Source of the DNA: Hydractinia symbiolongicarpus
Taxonomy: Eukaryota; Cnidaria; Hydrozoa; Anthoathecata; Hydractiniidae
Direction: 5' to 3'
Length of the DNA: 64,000 nucleotides
Assembly (NCBI RefSeq): GCF_029227915.1
Contig: NC_079875.1
Location: forward strand, 10,103,001-10,167,000
In this document: positions 11,627-23,719 of the stretch, one piece after another
How positions within the stretch are numbered: position 1 is the stretch's first letter
How the letters are laid out: each line of letters opens with the position of its first letter
The notes under the pieces: generated by a model
The model's database searches: none
Told to the model about the DNA's origin: nothing
The model's input: only the letters and a program-made list of their open reading frames with translations
Made by a program: the position numbers and the translations under genes

Positions 11627-11677
11627 GAATACAACTACCATAATGCATTGCGAATTAGCCGTATAGAGGGAACGGGG
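11627..11677 (-). repeat. Right terminal inverted repeat of the ISL2EU-like element
   Basis: It is the exact complement of the left repeat and is followed by AATT and gene B-like intron sequence (GCGATTGGTTC). Confidence 0.92.
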
Positions 11678-11888
11678 AATTGCGATTGGTTCAAAAGACA
11701 CATGTCTCTCTTGTCAAGTCCTTTGCTCTCCAACGCACAAATATACTTACTTAGCAATGCAACTTCCTCGTTACTCAAAAATCCCCGCTTAATGTAAGGC
11801 AGCCCTAAATGAGTAAGTAACGAGAAGCCTGAACGTACCTGCTTTAATTTAATTTACTGTCACAGAAGCCATTTTAGCAGTTCAAAAT

Positions 11889-12005
11889 TGCAGTACGGCA
11901 ATGGTGTAGACTGTGACCTGCAATCTTATGATTTAAATTTGCCACTGCATACACTACACTATAGAAATTATTTATAACAAACACGCCCAATTATAGAACA
12001 TATAA
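11889..12005. repeat. 117-bp direct repeat, copy 2
   Basis: It occupies the same relative position as the single counterpart in gene B and is nearly identical to 8431-8547. Confidence 0.85.
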
Positions 12006-12019
12006 TAGCTAAAGCACTA

Positions 12020-12130
12020 AGCTATATTCTATTATGCGTGTACGTCTGTCACGAAAAATGGTAGTAGCAAGATGCACGCAATGTGGCATGGATATTGATT
12101 CTATGGTAGCTTTTTTTTGATAAGACATTC
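12020..12130 (+). mobile_element. 5' fragment of a small Helitron
   Basis: The stretch resembles the start of the small Helitrons at 59496 and 61134 (CTATTATGCGTGTACGTCTG, then TCACGAAAAATGGTAG and GCACGCAATG). No 3' hairpin or CTAG end is found. The rest of 12131-12748 is intron 1 of gene A, shared with gene B from about 12360. Confidence 0.45.
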
Positions 12131-12748
12131 CACGGAATTAGACAGGTTTCTCTTGTGATTTGCCGGACCGTTGTAAGGCTTTTTTGTTAAAAACCAAAAT
12201 ATTCAACATACAGCCTGCTTAAAAATTTTATATTTATTTTGAGTTACGAACTGGTATTACGCAAAAGCAGTCTTTAAACCTGTTCCGCAAAGTACACATA
12301 ATGCATAAATGGGCGGTTTCAAAATGAAGCCATCGTTTACGTGGGTAGCTTCGTGCAGCAAGTTTCAAACCGAAGCAGCTGAGTAATTAAAGCTGATAAA
12401 GGTCCCAATCAACCCTCAGGTGAATATTGAAAGAAGTAGTTGCATGTTGATCAGAAAACATTATCAACAAGAAAAGTGAATTCTATAAGGAGGGTATTTA
12501 ATTAAATTAAGTAAACCAAGATTGGAATCAATATCAAGCAGCATAAGAGACTCAACTAACGAAAAATGGAGAATAAATGTTATAAAAATGAAAAGAGTGA
12601 ATTAGTTTATAACAATTCTTTTTTGCCTTTTATTTCCAAAATTAAAACAAAAGTATGCTATATGTAAAGTTTCGCCCCTACCTGTCTTAACACAGCTAAG
12701 TTGTTATTTCATTAGTTTTTCCAATCGAGAACCAAAAACTGGACTTAC

Positions 12749-13017
12749 AAATCTGTTTTTTCCTGCATATCACCTATGAAGCCACAGAGTGCATAATTCG
12801 TTGGTAAGGAAGATGTAGTTTCATCTTTATCAGTTGTCACACTGAGCTTGCATTTTAAGGGACAGTTGATTTCGGCGCTTCCGTCTTCTTTAAAGACTAA
12901 AATGTTGTCCAAACAATTCTTGCAATACGTATGTCCACAAATAAGATTTTTAGGTTCGTCGTAGGTGTCAAAACATATCTTGCATTTTAGAAATTCAGAA
13001 AGGGCTTTCTTTGACAT
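12749..13017 (-). CDS. Gene A exon 1: RING finger
   Basis: The start MSKKALSEF is chosen because it is shared with gene B (MSKKAFSEF). The RING reads C-x2-C (CKIC), C-x-H-x2-C-x2-C (CGHTYCKNC) and a last pair CPLKC. RING domains recruit E2 enzymes for ubiquitin transfer. The last zinc pair is spaced C-x3-C rather than the usual C-x2-C, as in all family members here. The donor GATTT|GTAAGT leaves 2 nt of a codon. The exon is 269 nt, the same length as in B and C, and about 98% alike to B. Its upstream region (13018-13560) is also alike in B, so promoters were duplicated too. Confidence 0.88.
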
Positions 13018-14297
13018 TGTAAATGAGATTATCTTTTTACTTTCTAAAAGTAAAAATGAAATAATCCAAGTGAAAATAGTTCATTAAAAGAAGCTTCAAT
13101 GCACGCTATATATATGCATCAAATTTATATACATAAAGTCACAACACCGTTGCATTATAGAAAAGAAATCCAAATTTTTTCAAAAAATAGAAATATTGTC
13201 TTGTCGTAATTTGACAATATTTGAGAATTTGAGTGAGTTAACAACTTATTAAACTTGGTAATTTTTAAAATGTTTGGATACAAACTTATTCCACGTATAT
13301 AATGAAGTTAATAACAACGTCCTTTTATTTGGAAAAAATAACATATATGTATAAAAAATCAGATCTCTTTATCAAAATATTGTTTAGTTTTTCATGTGTT
13401 AGTTATTCTATGCATTTGATACTTAGATTTGTAGACTGAATTACTATTTAAGATTTAGCTGGGGTAAACTAAATTAGTAAAAAAATTGATTAGCATTAAA
13501 AAAATGAGGCCATTGACGTCACTGGACTACAAAAGAATGCCACTCAGTCTGCAAGATATTCTTTCAAATTATCTGTAAATATATATATTTATAACGTACA
13601 ATTTTATTGAACCTCGTAGAAATATAAAATGACAGAATAGAAATAATGGATTGGCATTATTTTTCACATTGGCATCCTCTTAATGATTTCATGATTCTGT
13701 CTTTTAAACAACATCTTAAAAAAATGTTAACATTTGTAAGCCACTATACTTAATATGCTTCATATACTTAATCAATAAAGTTGCTTGACTGGTAAGTGCA
13801 GGGTACTATTTTGTCCTTTTTAACAAAATGGAATAAAAAGTGAAAAAATGCACCAACTAAGGTTTTAAAATTCATTTTCATATTCATCAGATATGTTCTT
13901 TTAATTTCATTAAAAAAGGTTACATGCCAACCTGTTTAAGGGATACGGACAGCCAGAGTAACCCTATTCCTCCAGGAAGGGGGAAAGGGTATTGTTTTTT
14001 TAAAAAAGTCTTTTTTTCTTCTGAATGGTTACGCTGAGTTTTTGTTTGTCTTTTAGATACCTGCATGTCTATCTACAGAGCCATAGACATTGCCCATTAT
14101 TCAAAACTACTCCTAACTTTCTATAAAATTCTTGTAATCTTGAAAACATAATAACTTTTGTCAGAATTACCCTTATATATAAAAACCATAACACGCTTTA
14201 CCCACAAAAAAGACATGTTGTAAACTAAAATTAATTAATTCGATTTCACGATTTTTAACCCAATAATAAGGATATTGTTATGCGAATTATGTAAAAA
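13018..14297. other. Upstream region of gene A and spacer to gene B
   Basis: 13018-13840 is homologous to 22287-23095 upstream of gene B. The remainder has no gene that I can support. Confidence 0.55.
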
Positions 14298-14473
14298 CTA
14301 GTTGTTTCCCGTTGAATAATCCACGGGTTCACCCGTCCTTTATATTAACCCGCCGCAACAAAGTGGATAAAAATATATCGCATTTGATATTCGTGTTTCC
14401 ACAACATCATTTTCTAATTCAACGGGGGTCCGCGCAGAGACAGACAGACGGAATGCGGCTATTTTAATAGAGA
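14298..14473 (-). mobile_element. Helitron, 176 bp, complete ends
   Basis: On the minus strand it starts A|TCTCTATTAAAATAGCC (14473). It ends with a hairpin (CCCGTGGATTATTCAACGGG) and CTAG before T (14298). It belongs to the same subfamily as 60955-61133. The duplicated gene B block begins a few bases beyond its 5' end. Confidence 0.75.
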
Positions 14474-14862
14474 TTGGAAATCTGTTAATATGTTAATAAG
14501 TTATGAAAACATAATGACTTTTATTTTGAATGTGAATATTTGTTCTAGAACTAAGTACTTGAATTATAGACATAGTATAATATATCACAAATTTAACTTT
14601 ATTTTTAGTGTAAAACTGTAAATTGTCTTTTAAAAACATTCTGTTTTTCTACATCTGTTCTGCCTAATCAAATCTAATTTTAAGAGTAAGTGTAACAGAC
14701 AGTGTTTTTTTAACGAAAGCTTGCAATACCATAATCTGAGTGTAATCCACACTAGGACATTTTAGAATAAGTCGTATCCAAAAAAAGGTGTTCTTAAAGG
14801 CCTTTTTTGGAGACTACTGTCGGAGTTTTTTTAAAACTGATTTAAATTTCGTAATACATATA

Positions 14863-15533
14863 TTATTTACTTTTATGTTTCTCTAATAATTGTTTAATGC
14901 CATCCGTACTTCCAACATGATAAGCAGTTTTGTTCACTATGCTTCGTATGTTCACATCAATATTTGGCTTAGACAGCAGCAGCTTAACACATTCAATATT
15001 CCCGTAAGAAGATGCAAAGTGTAATGGAGTTTCACTACTACTTCTTCGCGCGTTTAAATCCGTATGTGGCGTGGATAACAATAACCTAACGCATTGATAA
15101 GAACCATTACGAGATGCAACATGTAATGGCGTGTCATTGTCCATTGTTTTTACATTCACATCGATTCCTGGAATTGACAGCAGTAGCTGGACACATCCAA
15201 CGTGACCATTATCGCATGCATAATGTAACGGAGTTTTCCTGCGATGATTTACCGTGTTAATACATGTCACATCATGATTAATAAGAACTTTTAAAGCATC
15301 CTGATGACCATGAAATGCACTGATGTGGAATGGAGTCCACAAATCATAACGAGAAGCATTTACATCACTGCCAGCATCAATTAAAGCTTTTGCTACTGAT
15401 GGTTTGTTGTAACTTGCAGCTCTCATCAAAAGTGTAGCTCTGAAGGAATCTCTCATTTTAACGATAAATGGGTCAGTAATGAGAATTTGTTGCAGCATTT
15501 CTACGTCTCCATTCTTAATAATTTCATCAACAT
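14863..15533 (-). CDS. Gene B exon 3: ankyrin-repeat C-terminus
   Basis: The acceptor ATGTTTAG precedes ATGTTGATG in the same phase as gene A. Exons of 269+911+671 nt give 617 codons (616 aa plus stop). It encodes the cap (IIKNGDVEMLQQIL) and about five full ankyrin repeats with cores TPFHISA, TPLHYA, TPLHVAS and TPLHFAS. It closes with the capping helix HVGSTDGIKQLLEKH, which gene A has lost. The extra repeat relative to A starts near ARRSSSETPLHFA. Ankyrin stacks bind protein partners; the partner is unknown. Confidence 0.87.
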
Positions 15534-16428
15534 CTAAACATAAAAATTCGTCAATGTAGAAAAGGAAATACCGATTTCAACCTCCTTAGCATGTTATTTT
15601 CACTGGAAGAGAACAAATCATCACATTTTCCTCCTCCCAAACCATTTCCGTTTACTACTAAAATATAAACAGCTTTTAAGCGAATTGTTGTAAAAACTCT
15701 GCAAAATGTTTCGCAATTTCTTTCCAGTTCTTTATCTATTTTTTTATGCTATAAATAATCAACCTTGCCCAACCTATCAAACACTACAACTACCGCAAAG
15801 CAATAACAATAGGAGAAGTTATTTACTCTGATGCACTCCCCTAATATCTGCCTTTATGCTTTCGTAAATCTGATGCACCAATATTCTGTTTGATAATCGT
15901 GAAAACCATAGTAGTGGGGCAATGCACTTTGAAAAAAGATAAAAAATTTGCTAACACTCCTGAGCAGTGGACTCTGGGTGCTGTGGACGCAGACGAAAAT
16001 TTGTACAGTTAATGAAAATAATGCTCTTTATAAGTTATAAGTATTAGTTTTGAATACAGATGATTTTTGCGTCGACAATTTATTCTTACCCCAAAGCCAA
16101 ACTGGGAGAAGTGCATAGCCACCCTTTATTTGAAATAATTAGAAAACTAACTATTTGCCTGCGTTTTTATCTCGACATACAAAAACCATTGAAACTCCTA
16201 CAGAGATTTTATCTGTCCTTTGTACTTTTGATAAAACAATGGCAAAAGTTGTGCAACTAAATGATAATCAAAGAACTCGTGGTATATATATATATTTCAT
16301 ACCTGCAAATGTGTAAGCACCTTTATGTAGCGCTTTATTTTTTTGCACAGCATCACTAAAATGTTACCAATAAATAAAATTTAGTCTCTTCAAAACTTTC
16401 TCAGTTAAAATTTGTTTGACCACACGCG

Positions 16429-16884
16429 ACAATATTATCAGGCTATTTCCGTCTGACTCTCGGTTCATGACAGAAAAGAACGAATAAATTCAATTTTCCT
16501 TGATGTAGCTGAAAAAATGTCCTTTTTTCATTGTCAACCTTTCTGACGTCACAGCATGACGTCAATAGCATTAGTCTTACGTAATAACTTGAAACAATAA
16601 AGCCATTACAAAGAAAGCAAAACTTTGGGACAAGATATCTTGGAAACGGGCTTGTGACGTCAGTTTTTTTGGTTATGTAGATAATTTAGGAACTTAAAGT
16701 CAGGGTAATAATATAATAAGTGTGCAAAAATTTTGAAGACGTTTAACTAAACTGAATAATACGCAGAAGAATTATAGAAAGTATAGATAATTTCATGACG
16801 TTAGCCTCCAAAAAATTGTCAACACGCAATTATCCCTTCTAAGTTTCTTTTATAAGTGGAATTTTTCACGATCTTGTCAACTAG
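16429..16884 (+). mobile_element. Helitron in gene B intron 2
   Basis: It starts near ATTATCAGGCTATTTCCG and ends AAGTGGAATTTTTCACG ... CAACTAG before T. It is the partner of 5948-6443 in gene A. The 5' boundary is approximate. The rest of the intron (15534-17840) is homologous to that of gene A and has no recognised gene. Confidence 0.65.
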
Positions 16885-17840
16885 TTATGTGATTATTTAA
16901 AACGTTTTCATGGCACTTATTTGAATCATTAAAATTTTGCCAAATAAGAAACTTTTTAATGTTTTTAATATTTGTTGCTCTGGAGTTATGTTCGAAAACC
17001 TGTAAAATATGATTTATTGTGTATTTACCGAAATAGGTTTAACATAAAGCACCAGGGCAATTTCTTCAGCGCAGAAAAAATATTTTGACAAGCGAGAAAA
17101 CCTTATATTAAATCATACACTTAGCGTGAAGTCCAAGAGATTTTTGCATCTTAAAATGTTCTTAAAAGCATTTAATGTTGTTAAGAGTAAAACTTCAAAT
17201 AGCCTTTTTTATTAACTACCAAGCACTCAATTAAATGAATAAACGAAACAGTCTTTGTGCCACCAGAAGTAAATTATCTGTGCAATATGCCAACATTGAC
17301 TAGTTAGGCCTACTATAAGCAGTCATGAAAAGTCTTATTCTCCTAGAAAGGTTTGAGTAAGAATCGTGGTGACTAGTGGTGGCTTGTCTGATGTTTTACA
17401 ACTGACATCAAAACTATATCAGTGAAGTTGTTTTTTTTCTCACAGAAAGCCATGCGGGGGATATGCTTATACCAAATACACAAAAATTAATTTTTTTGTT
17501 TAATCAAAGGAATTACATTTATAGCCTTTAGAAGAAGAGGATTCTCAAAAAGAAATTGATAAAATTGATAAAATTAACCCACAAACACAACACACAAAAC
17601 TCTTATAGCAACCCCCCCCAAAAAAAAAGATATTAATTTAGCAATAAAATAAAAGATGAAAAATAAAGATGGAAAAAATCAATTCGATGTGACAAATAAA
17701 ATCATTTCAATACCTTTTTGTCTTCTTTTCAGCACCAGTCCCACTAGTTGTTCTTTCATTTTCTAAGGAACAATAAACTAAGGTTTAGACTGAAAAAATA
17801 AACTTTTGTAACATTTACCAATCTCAGTACAAATGCATAC

Positions 17841-18751
17841 CTTTTATACTTCCAGCTAGCACCATCAATTTACGTTTTAATTCCAATTGATTACATTTTC
17901 TTTCAGTCTTCGTGATATGGCTTTTATAAATAGCTTTGGCACCAGAATCTATACTAGCTGTGCTTAAATCATTGACTTCAACTATGATTTCACCCATTGG
18001 ATTATTGTAGAAATCCTGGTCTTTTAAAACAGCTAGATGTAAATTAAAACCTGGAACAGTTGTTGGAAGAGATGTTAAATCACGAAGTTGTCGTTCTACT
18101 TCCTCTTTTTCAGCTACTAGCTCAAAAAGAGTTTTAGAGTTAACCGTATTGATGTATTCTGAAACCCTTTCGCCTTTAGTATAATCTGTGTAACCTGCTC
18201 CAATTGCATTTTTTTGAAATTCTTTTACTTTTTCGTCAAATTTTCTGACTATGTTTTTATCTTCGCTATCCAAAAGTTCAAGAAACTGTTCCATTCGTTT
18301 CAATTTTCTTAATTCCAATTCACGAACCAACTTTTCTCTGTCGCTTTTAAAGTTAATCAAAGCTTCATTATATCTTTTGGTTAAGCTCTCCATCAAAATT
18401 TTTGTGTCTTTAAATGCATCTATTAATGAGGCGAATCCAGCCTTTGTTTCCTTTCCAAACTCAACAATGCTTTCTTTTCTGTGATTATTATGTTCACGAT
18501 GTGCACAATATACACAAATAAACACGCAATCACAATCTGTGCAGACTTGGTTTGCAATTGACATATGCTGTTTACACATTGGTTGGAATTCTTGCAACTT
18601 CTTATTGAAAGTTACTGCAGTAAATGATTTGTGATGCCGAGTATGAAGAATTTCGCATTTATCACAATTTTTCGCACCACAAGTACGACACAACCATTTT
18701 ATGTTCATATTGCATTGCTTTGTTTTTTGACATTGCTGATGTTCTGAAGAT
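17841..18751 (-). CDS. Gene B exon 2: B-boxes and coiled coil
   Basis: Acceptor TCCTTATAG precedes ATCTTCAGAAC and the donor is AAAAG|GTATGC. The domain order is as in gene A. The atypical B-box1 (LCRTCGAKNCDKC ... H-x3-H) is followed by a full B-box2 from CKQH to HNNH with all eight ligands present. Then come a coiled coil (MESLTKRYNEAL ... RKFDEKVKEF) and the conserved tail (TVPGF ... YNNPMGEI). It is the best-preserved complete gene of the array. In this stretch A and B differ mostly by single substitutions, so the duplication is recent compared with C and D. Confidence 0.88.
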
Positions 18752-18783
18752 CTATAAGGAAAGGAAGCACAAAAGTTAACCAT

Positions 18784-21700
18784 TTGAAAATTTTAACATG
18801 GCGCATTTGCAATGGAAGGAATGGGGGGACGTTCATGTATATAGGATTTCAATATCCTCTAAATTACTTGCTTACTTGGTATTAAACTTTGTGACTATAA
18901 ATACTTTTAAAAGTTAGCAACTTCTACAAACATTTTGACTTCATTGCTTAAACACACCATAGTAAACTCTCTAAAATGGGATATGCTATTACCTCATCTT
19001 ATGATCACAGGAGCATGACAATCGGCTAAGTTTAAGTCCTGTCAAATCCGTTCTTTCGATTTTAGCAATTCTAATCCCATATGTTTCAGGTTTTCCCAAT
19101 ACCTTTTTTTTATGTGTAAAAACAGGAACATATGTTTTAAACCATTTATGCTAATAAAATAATAAATTGAAATAGAATGGAAAATATTGGTTAGTGCATT
19201 CTCAAACCCTTATACTAATCGGCTATTTCCGTCTGTCTCTCTGTCTGTCTATTGATGTTGCCAAAAAAGTTATGTCTTAAATGCTAATCAACAAATTGAA
19301 AGTCACGACGTGTATAACATGAATTTAGTGTCAATAACATTAACTTAAATTAGCGAAGCAATTACAATGCCTCTATATCTTTGAGGCCAAACAATTTTGA
19401 AACAAGATGATGCAGTCAATCATGATATTATCGTCATTCAGTGGGAAATTGGGGACAAGATGAGATGAAATTGGATAGGTTTCTCAAACCTGTGCCCCTA
19501 AGCACGTTTCGAAATTGACAGGTTCATACCGTCGACTAAAAATCTTAAAACCCTCAATATCTCAGTAACCTCTTGTTAAAAGTACATTCTTGATCCCCGT
19601 TTCAAGTTCAATAAATGTCAACAAAAAATAACACAATCCTATATATTTTTTTATCATCGTTTCAAGCTCAACACAATATAGGCACTGGATAAAAAATTTT
19701 GCTATATTTTTTTTCCATACGTACTTCAGAGGTGAGCAAAAGACCTAAACAATCTATATTTTTTTATTGTTTTTTGCCTAAGTGGATATTTCCACGAACC
19801 TTCGTAATAGTATTTTTCCTGAGCATAGAATTGTTGATGACGTCATACAAATAATGCTGATGTTTGAGAATAATAATAAAACTAATTCATTGATATAGTC
19901 TGAAAATTCTGCGTTCTTGTCAAGGATAGGATAATGTTTGATTATCCTTTCCTTTTTTAAAACCTTTAAATGAAGCCCAATATTTTTGACACTTTGCTTT
20001 CCTTGATCGGAAATTTAATTGAAAAGGTCACTAATAAGAGAAAGTGCGTCATCATCTTAGACATAATGTGTCACATTCTGTTAGTTAGAGACTGAAATTG
20101 CTCACACCTCTCTTGCCACAGGATTTCAAATGAACCCGTCAAAGGTACAGGAAATCACAAGAGGAACCTGTCGGGTTTTGTGGAATGTGCTATCGGAGAA
20201 GAACTACTCTGACGCAAAAAAAAAAAAAAAAAAATGGATCAGAAGGCAGATGTTCCGAATGCATTGGGCCAACTGTTAAAAAGCACAACATAATACAATT
20301 TCAAAATATTGATTTTCGAGTGCCAGGCGGTTTACATCCTCGTCCCCAGAGTTTGTTGCCTATGCCAAAGCCGCTAGGGCTTACTTAACGGCTAAACAAG
20401 ACCCTGATACAGGTTGCTTTTCATAACCAGTATACTGGTTACTACAAATAATTAATGATTTGTCATCTTGTTACAGTTTCTGCGGCTAGTAGAAGCAATT
20501 TGATCGAGTCCTTTATACAGGGAGGGGACGATATCTTTTGGTTGTTTATATTTTGCAACGCTCCAATTTAAAAAGTTTTATTAAAACCAACTTACTATTT
20601 GTTCACCCTGAAACGACATTTTTTGTTGATTAAGTCTTTTAAGAAGCATTTTTATTAATTATCAAAAAAATTTGGTAACGCGTGATTAGATAAAGCTGTT
20701 TTGTTAAAATATATACTGATACAAGACAACCTAGCCAGCTGGCTCGCTTTAATACTATAAGCCTAGTACCTCTTTGGGAAAACGTGTAAGTCTGAGATTA
20801 TGGCATGAAGGTAGTTATATGTTCAATAAGAAAACAATTAGCAAAACGATTAGCTAGCTAGGTACATGGCTTTTCTCATCCAGCTAAATTGTCAAAGTAA
20901 GTCTTTCAAGTAAATCTTTCTTTTAAAATGTCAATGTCAACAATATAGAAATCTGCCGAGATAGCATCTTTCATAAAAATATTTACTGTTTATTTCACCT
21001 TTTTTTACTCAATCGTTTTAAAAACTTCTCTTAATGTTGGCTGTTCAGTACAGTACTTAAACTTCTGCAGAATAAATAATATGGGTTATTTTGATCTGCT
21101 TCTTCTGTTCTAGCACTGGTTGCGGTCTCAGCAGCTTTGCTTATTGCATTGCACATTTGCACATAGTAATAACTTCTTTTAATGAATTCATTAATAAAAT
21201 GCCAAACTATCAACCAATATTCTTTTGGTGTTGCAATTAAGATGTTCACTTCTGTCACAACACTAAGAACGGACGCCTCCTTGTTGCGACTTCTGACTGA
21301 GATGAATTGCGATTGGTTCAAAAAACACATGCCTCTCTTGTCGAGTCCTTTGCTCTCCAACATACAAATATGCTTACTTAGCAATGCAATTTCCTCGCCA
21401 CTCCAAATACCCGCTTAATTTAAAGCAGCCTTAAATGAGTAAGTAACGAAAAGCTTTAATGTACTTGCTTTAACCTAATTTACTGCCTCAGAAGACATTT
21501 TAGTAGTTCCATGTCAAAGTGCGCCGGGGTGCAGATTTTAACCTGCAATCTTATGATTTAAATTTGCCATTGCCTACACTACACTATTGAAATTCTTTCG
21601 AACAAACACACCAAATTATAGAACAAAAAATGTGCGGAACGAAACGGCTGAGTAATTAAAGCTGATAAAGGTCCCAATCAACCCTCAGGTGAATATTGAA

Positions 21701-22017
21701 AGAAGTAGTTGCATGTTGATCAAAAAACATTATCAACAAGAAAAGTGAATCCTATAAGGAGGGTATTTAATTAAATTAAGTAAACCCAGATTGGAATCAA
21801 TATCAAGCAGCATAAGAGACTCAACTAACGAAAAATGGAGAATAAATGTTATAAAAACGAAAAGAGTGAATTAGTTTATAACAATTCTTTTTTGCCTTTT
21901 TTTTCCAGAATTAAAACAAAAGTATGCTATATGTAAAGTTTCGCCCCTACCTGTCTTAACACAGTTAAGTTGTTATTTCATTAGTTTTTCCAATCGAGAA
22001 CCAAAAACTGGACTTAC
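18784..22017. other. Gene B intron 1 with older repeats
   Basis: It contains a degenerate Helitron (19211-19810), an A17-type run (about 20216-20234) and the empty target site of the ISL2EU-like element (about 21301-21311). The block 20480-21010 recurs at 44090-45450. It has no coding signal of its own. Confidence 0.6.
19211..19810 (+). mobile_element. Degenerate Helitron in gene B intron 1
   Basis: The 5' part (CTAATCGGCTATTTCCGTCT followed by CTGTCT repeats) and the 3' hairpin relic (AAGTGGATATTTCCACG, then CGTAATAG before T) match the family. The terminal CTAG has decayed. Ends are approximate. Confidence 0.5.
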
Positions 22018-22286
22018 AAATCTGTTTTTTCCTGCATATCACCTATGAAGCCACAGAGCGCATAATTCGTTGGTAAGGAAGATGTAGTATCATCTTTATC
22101 AGTTGTCACACTGAGCTTGCATTTTAAGGGACAGTTGATTTCGGCGCTTCCGTCTTCTTTAAAGACTAAAATGTTGTCTAAACAATTCTTGCAATACGTA
22201 TGTCCACAAATAAGATTTTTAGGTTCGTCGTAGGTGTCTAAACATATCTTGCATCTTAGAAATTCAGAAAAGGCTTTCTTTGACAT
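22018..22286 (-). CDS. Gene B exon 1: RING finger
   Basis: The ATG at 22286 is chosen because it matches the start of gene A. The frame stays open upstream to 22421, but that stretch is not conserved as protein. The RING ligands are CKIC, CGHTYCKNC and CPLKC. The donor GATTT|GTAAGT matches gene A. Together with exons 2 and 3 it forms an uninterrupted 616-aa RING/B-box/coiled-coil/ankyrin protein, probably a cytosolic E3 ubiquitin ligase (inference from domains). No signal peptide or membrane segment is seen in the chosen product. Confidence 0.88.
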
Positions 22287-23114
22287 TGTAAATGATATTA
22301 TGTTGTCACTTTCTAAAAATGAAAAAATAATAATCTGAAGGAATATAGTTCGCAAGGGAATTTTTATGCGCGGGATATATGTATTAAGTTTATATACATA
22401 AAGATACAACACAGTTAACATACAGAAAGGAAATCAAAATTTTTTCAGAAAATAGAAATATTGTCTTTTGTCTAGTATGTTAATTTGACAACAATTGAGA
22501 ATTTGAGTGAGTTAACAACTAATTCAACTTGGGATACGTTTATAGTATTTTGTTACAAACTTATTTCAAGTAAATATTTCAGTTAATAACGACGTTCTTT
22601 AATTTGAAAAAGATAACATACATAAGAAATCAGGTCCCTTTATCAAAATATAGTTGGATTTTTCCTATGTTACTTGTTTGATTCATTTGATACTTTAGAG
22701 GATAATGGAGACTGAATTGCTAAAGATTTAAGCAGTAGTGAACTAAATTTCTAAAAATTTGTTTAGCGTTAAAAAAATATTGCGACTGACGTCATTTGAC
22801 TTAAAAACACGTCACATATGGAAGATATTTTCTTAATTTAAGAGTAAATAATGTAAAAATTCATAACGTATACTGTTATTGAACCTTGTACAAGTGTAAA
22901 ATATTACATGAAGAAAGTAACAATACAAGAAAACGTTATATATCTATTATTGTCATTTCTTCTTCTAAACAACGCGTTTAAAAAATGTTATTACTCAGAA
23001 GTCACCAGTACTGAATGTTCAATCAATACATTTGTTTACTTGTTAATAAGTGCAGGGGAACAAATTAAATTTCTTGTCCTTTTTAACAGAATTAACTAAA
23101 CTTAAATTAACTAG

Positions 23115-23593
23115 TCTTCTATATTAATCAGTTCCGTCTGTCTGTGACAATAATTTTTAAGAACGCTTAAACATCTCTAAAAAACTAAACTTTTTTCTAA
23201 TAAAACAATTATTCACATTTTTGATTGGCTGAAACAAATTATTTAATAAAATAAAATAATATTCCTTCTATTTTGCCGTAGGAGTTTTCAAATTATACAA
23301 AATGTAATTTTTGTTATAAATGAAATTATTTAATTTAGAAGTTTATTTATATAGCCGCGGTTGAATAATTTTTATGTTTTTTTTCTAATTAATGAAATAG
23401 TAGACAATTACGGACAATTACATTGTTTTTATAAATTATTCGCGCTTTTTAAAAAAAGTTAACAATTTAACAATAAGAAAAATACAAATTTTAACTTTGT
23501 GTATTTTTTGTTGCCTATTTTCAACAGCCTTTTAACAGCCTAAATACTAATTACTTTATTACCAGTGGATTTTTCCACGGGTTAGATAACTAG
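23115..23593 (+). mobile_element. Helitron at the right edge of the gene B block
   Basis: It starts TCTTCTATATTAATCAGTTC with the CCGTCTGTCTGTGAC segment. It ends with the hairpin GTGGATTTTTCCACGGG and TAACTAG, followed here by G instead of T. Homology between the A and B upstream regions stops at about 23095, just before it. Confidence 0.65.
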
Positions 23594-23719
23594 GGTGTTT
23601 AATTATATTTTCAGGCCACACCTATAAATCTCCATGCTAATAACTAACGTTATAAGAGCTGGTAGTGTCATATATTTTTTAAAGTGGAATAACTAGCTTG
23701 ATTAAACTGGTTAAGAGCT

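Larger units (their letters stand above)
8658..11677. mobile_element. ISL2EU-like DNA transposon, 3.02 kb
   Basis: Perfect 51-bp inverted repeats (8658-8708 and 11627-11677, beginning CCCCGTTCCC) bound the element. AATT stands on both sides (8654-8657, 11678-11681). Gene B has the empty site at about 21301-21311 with one AATT. The target duplication is therefore 4 bp (AATT), or 2 bp (AT) if the terminal T/A belongs to the inverted repeat. Inside are two convergent ORFs, a YqaJ/SWIM protein and a THAP transposase. That pairing, with 2-bp AT duplications, is what I recall for the ISL2EU group. It lies in intron 1 of gene A and inserted after the A/B duplication. Confidence 0.85.

Noticed and set aside
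11591-11701. Longer N-terminus for the THAP transposase from the ATG at 11701
   Set aside because: That ATG lies outside the transposon and the frame runs through the terminal inverted repeat. MAEQVHF at 11590 is the first start inside the element.
22287-22421. Longer N-terminus for gene B exon 1
   Set aside because: It is hydrophobic and A+T-rich, not conserved as protein in gene A, and unnecessary because MSKK starts both genes.
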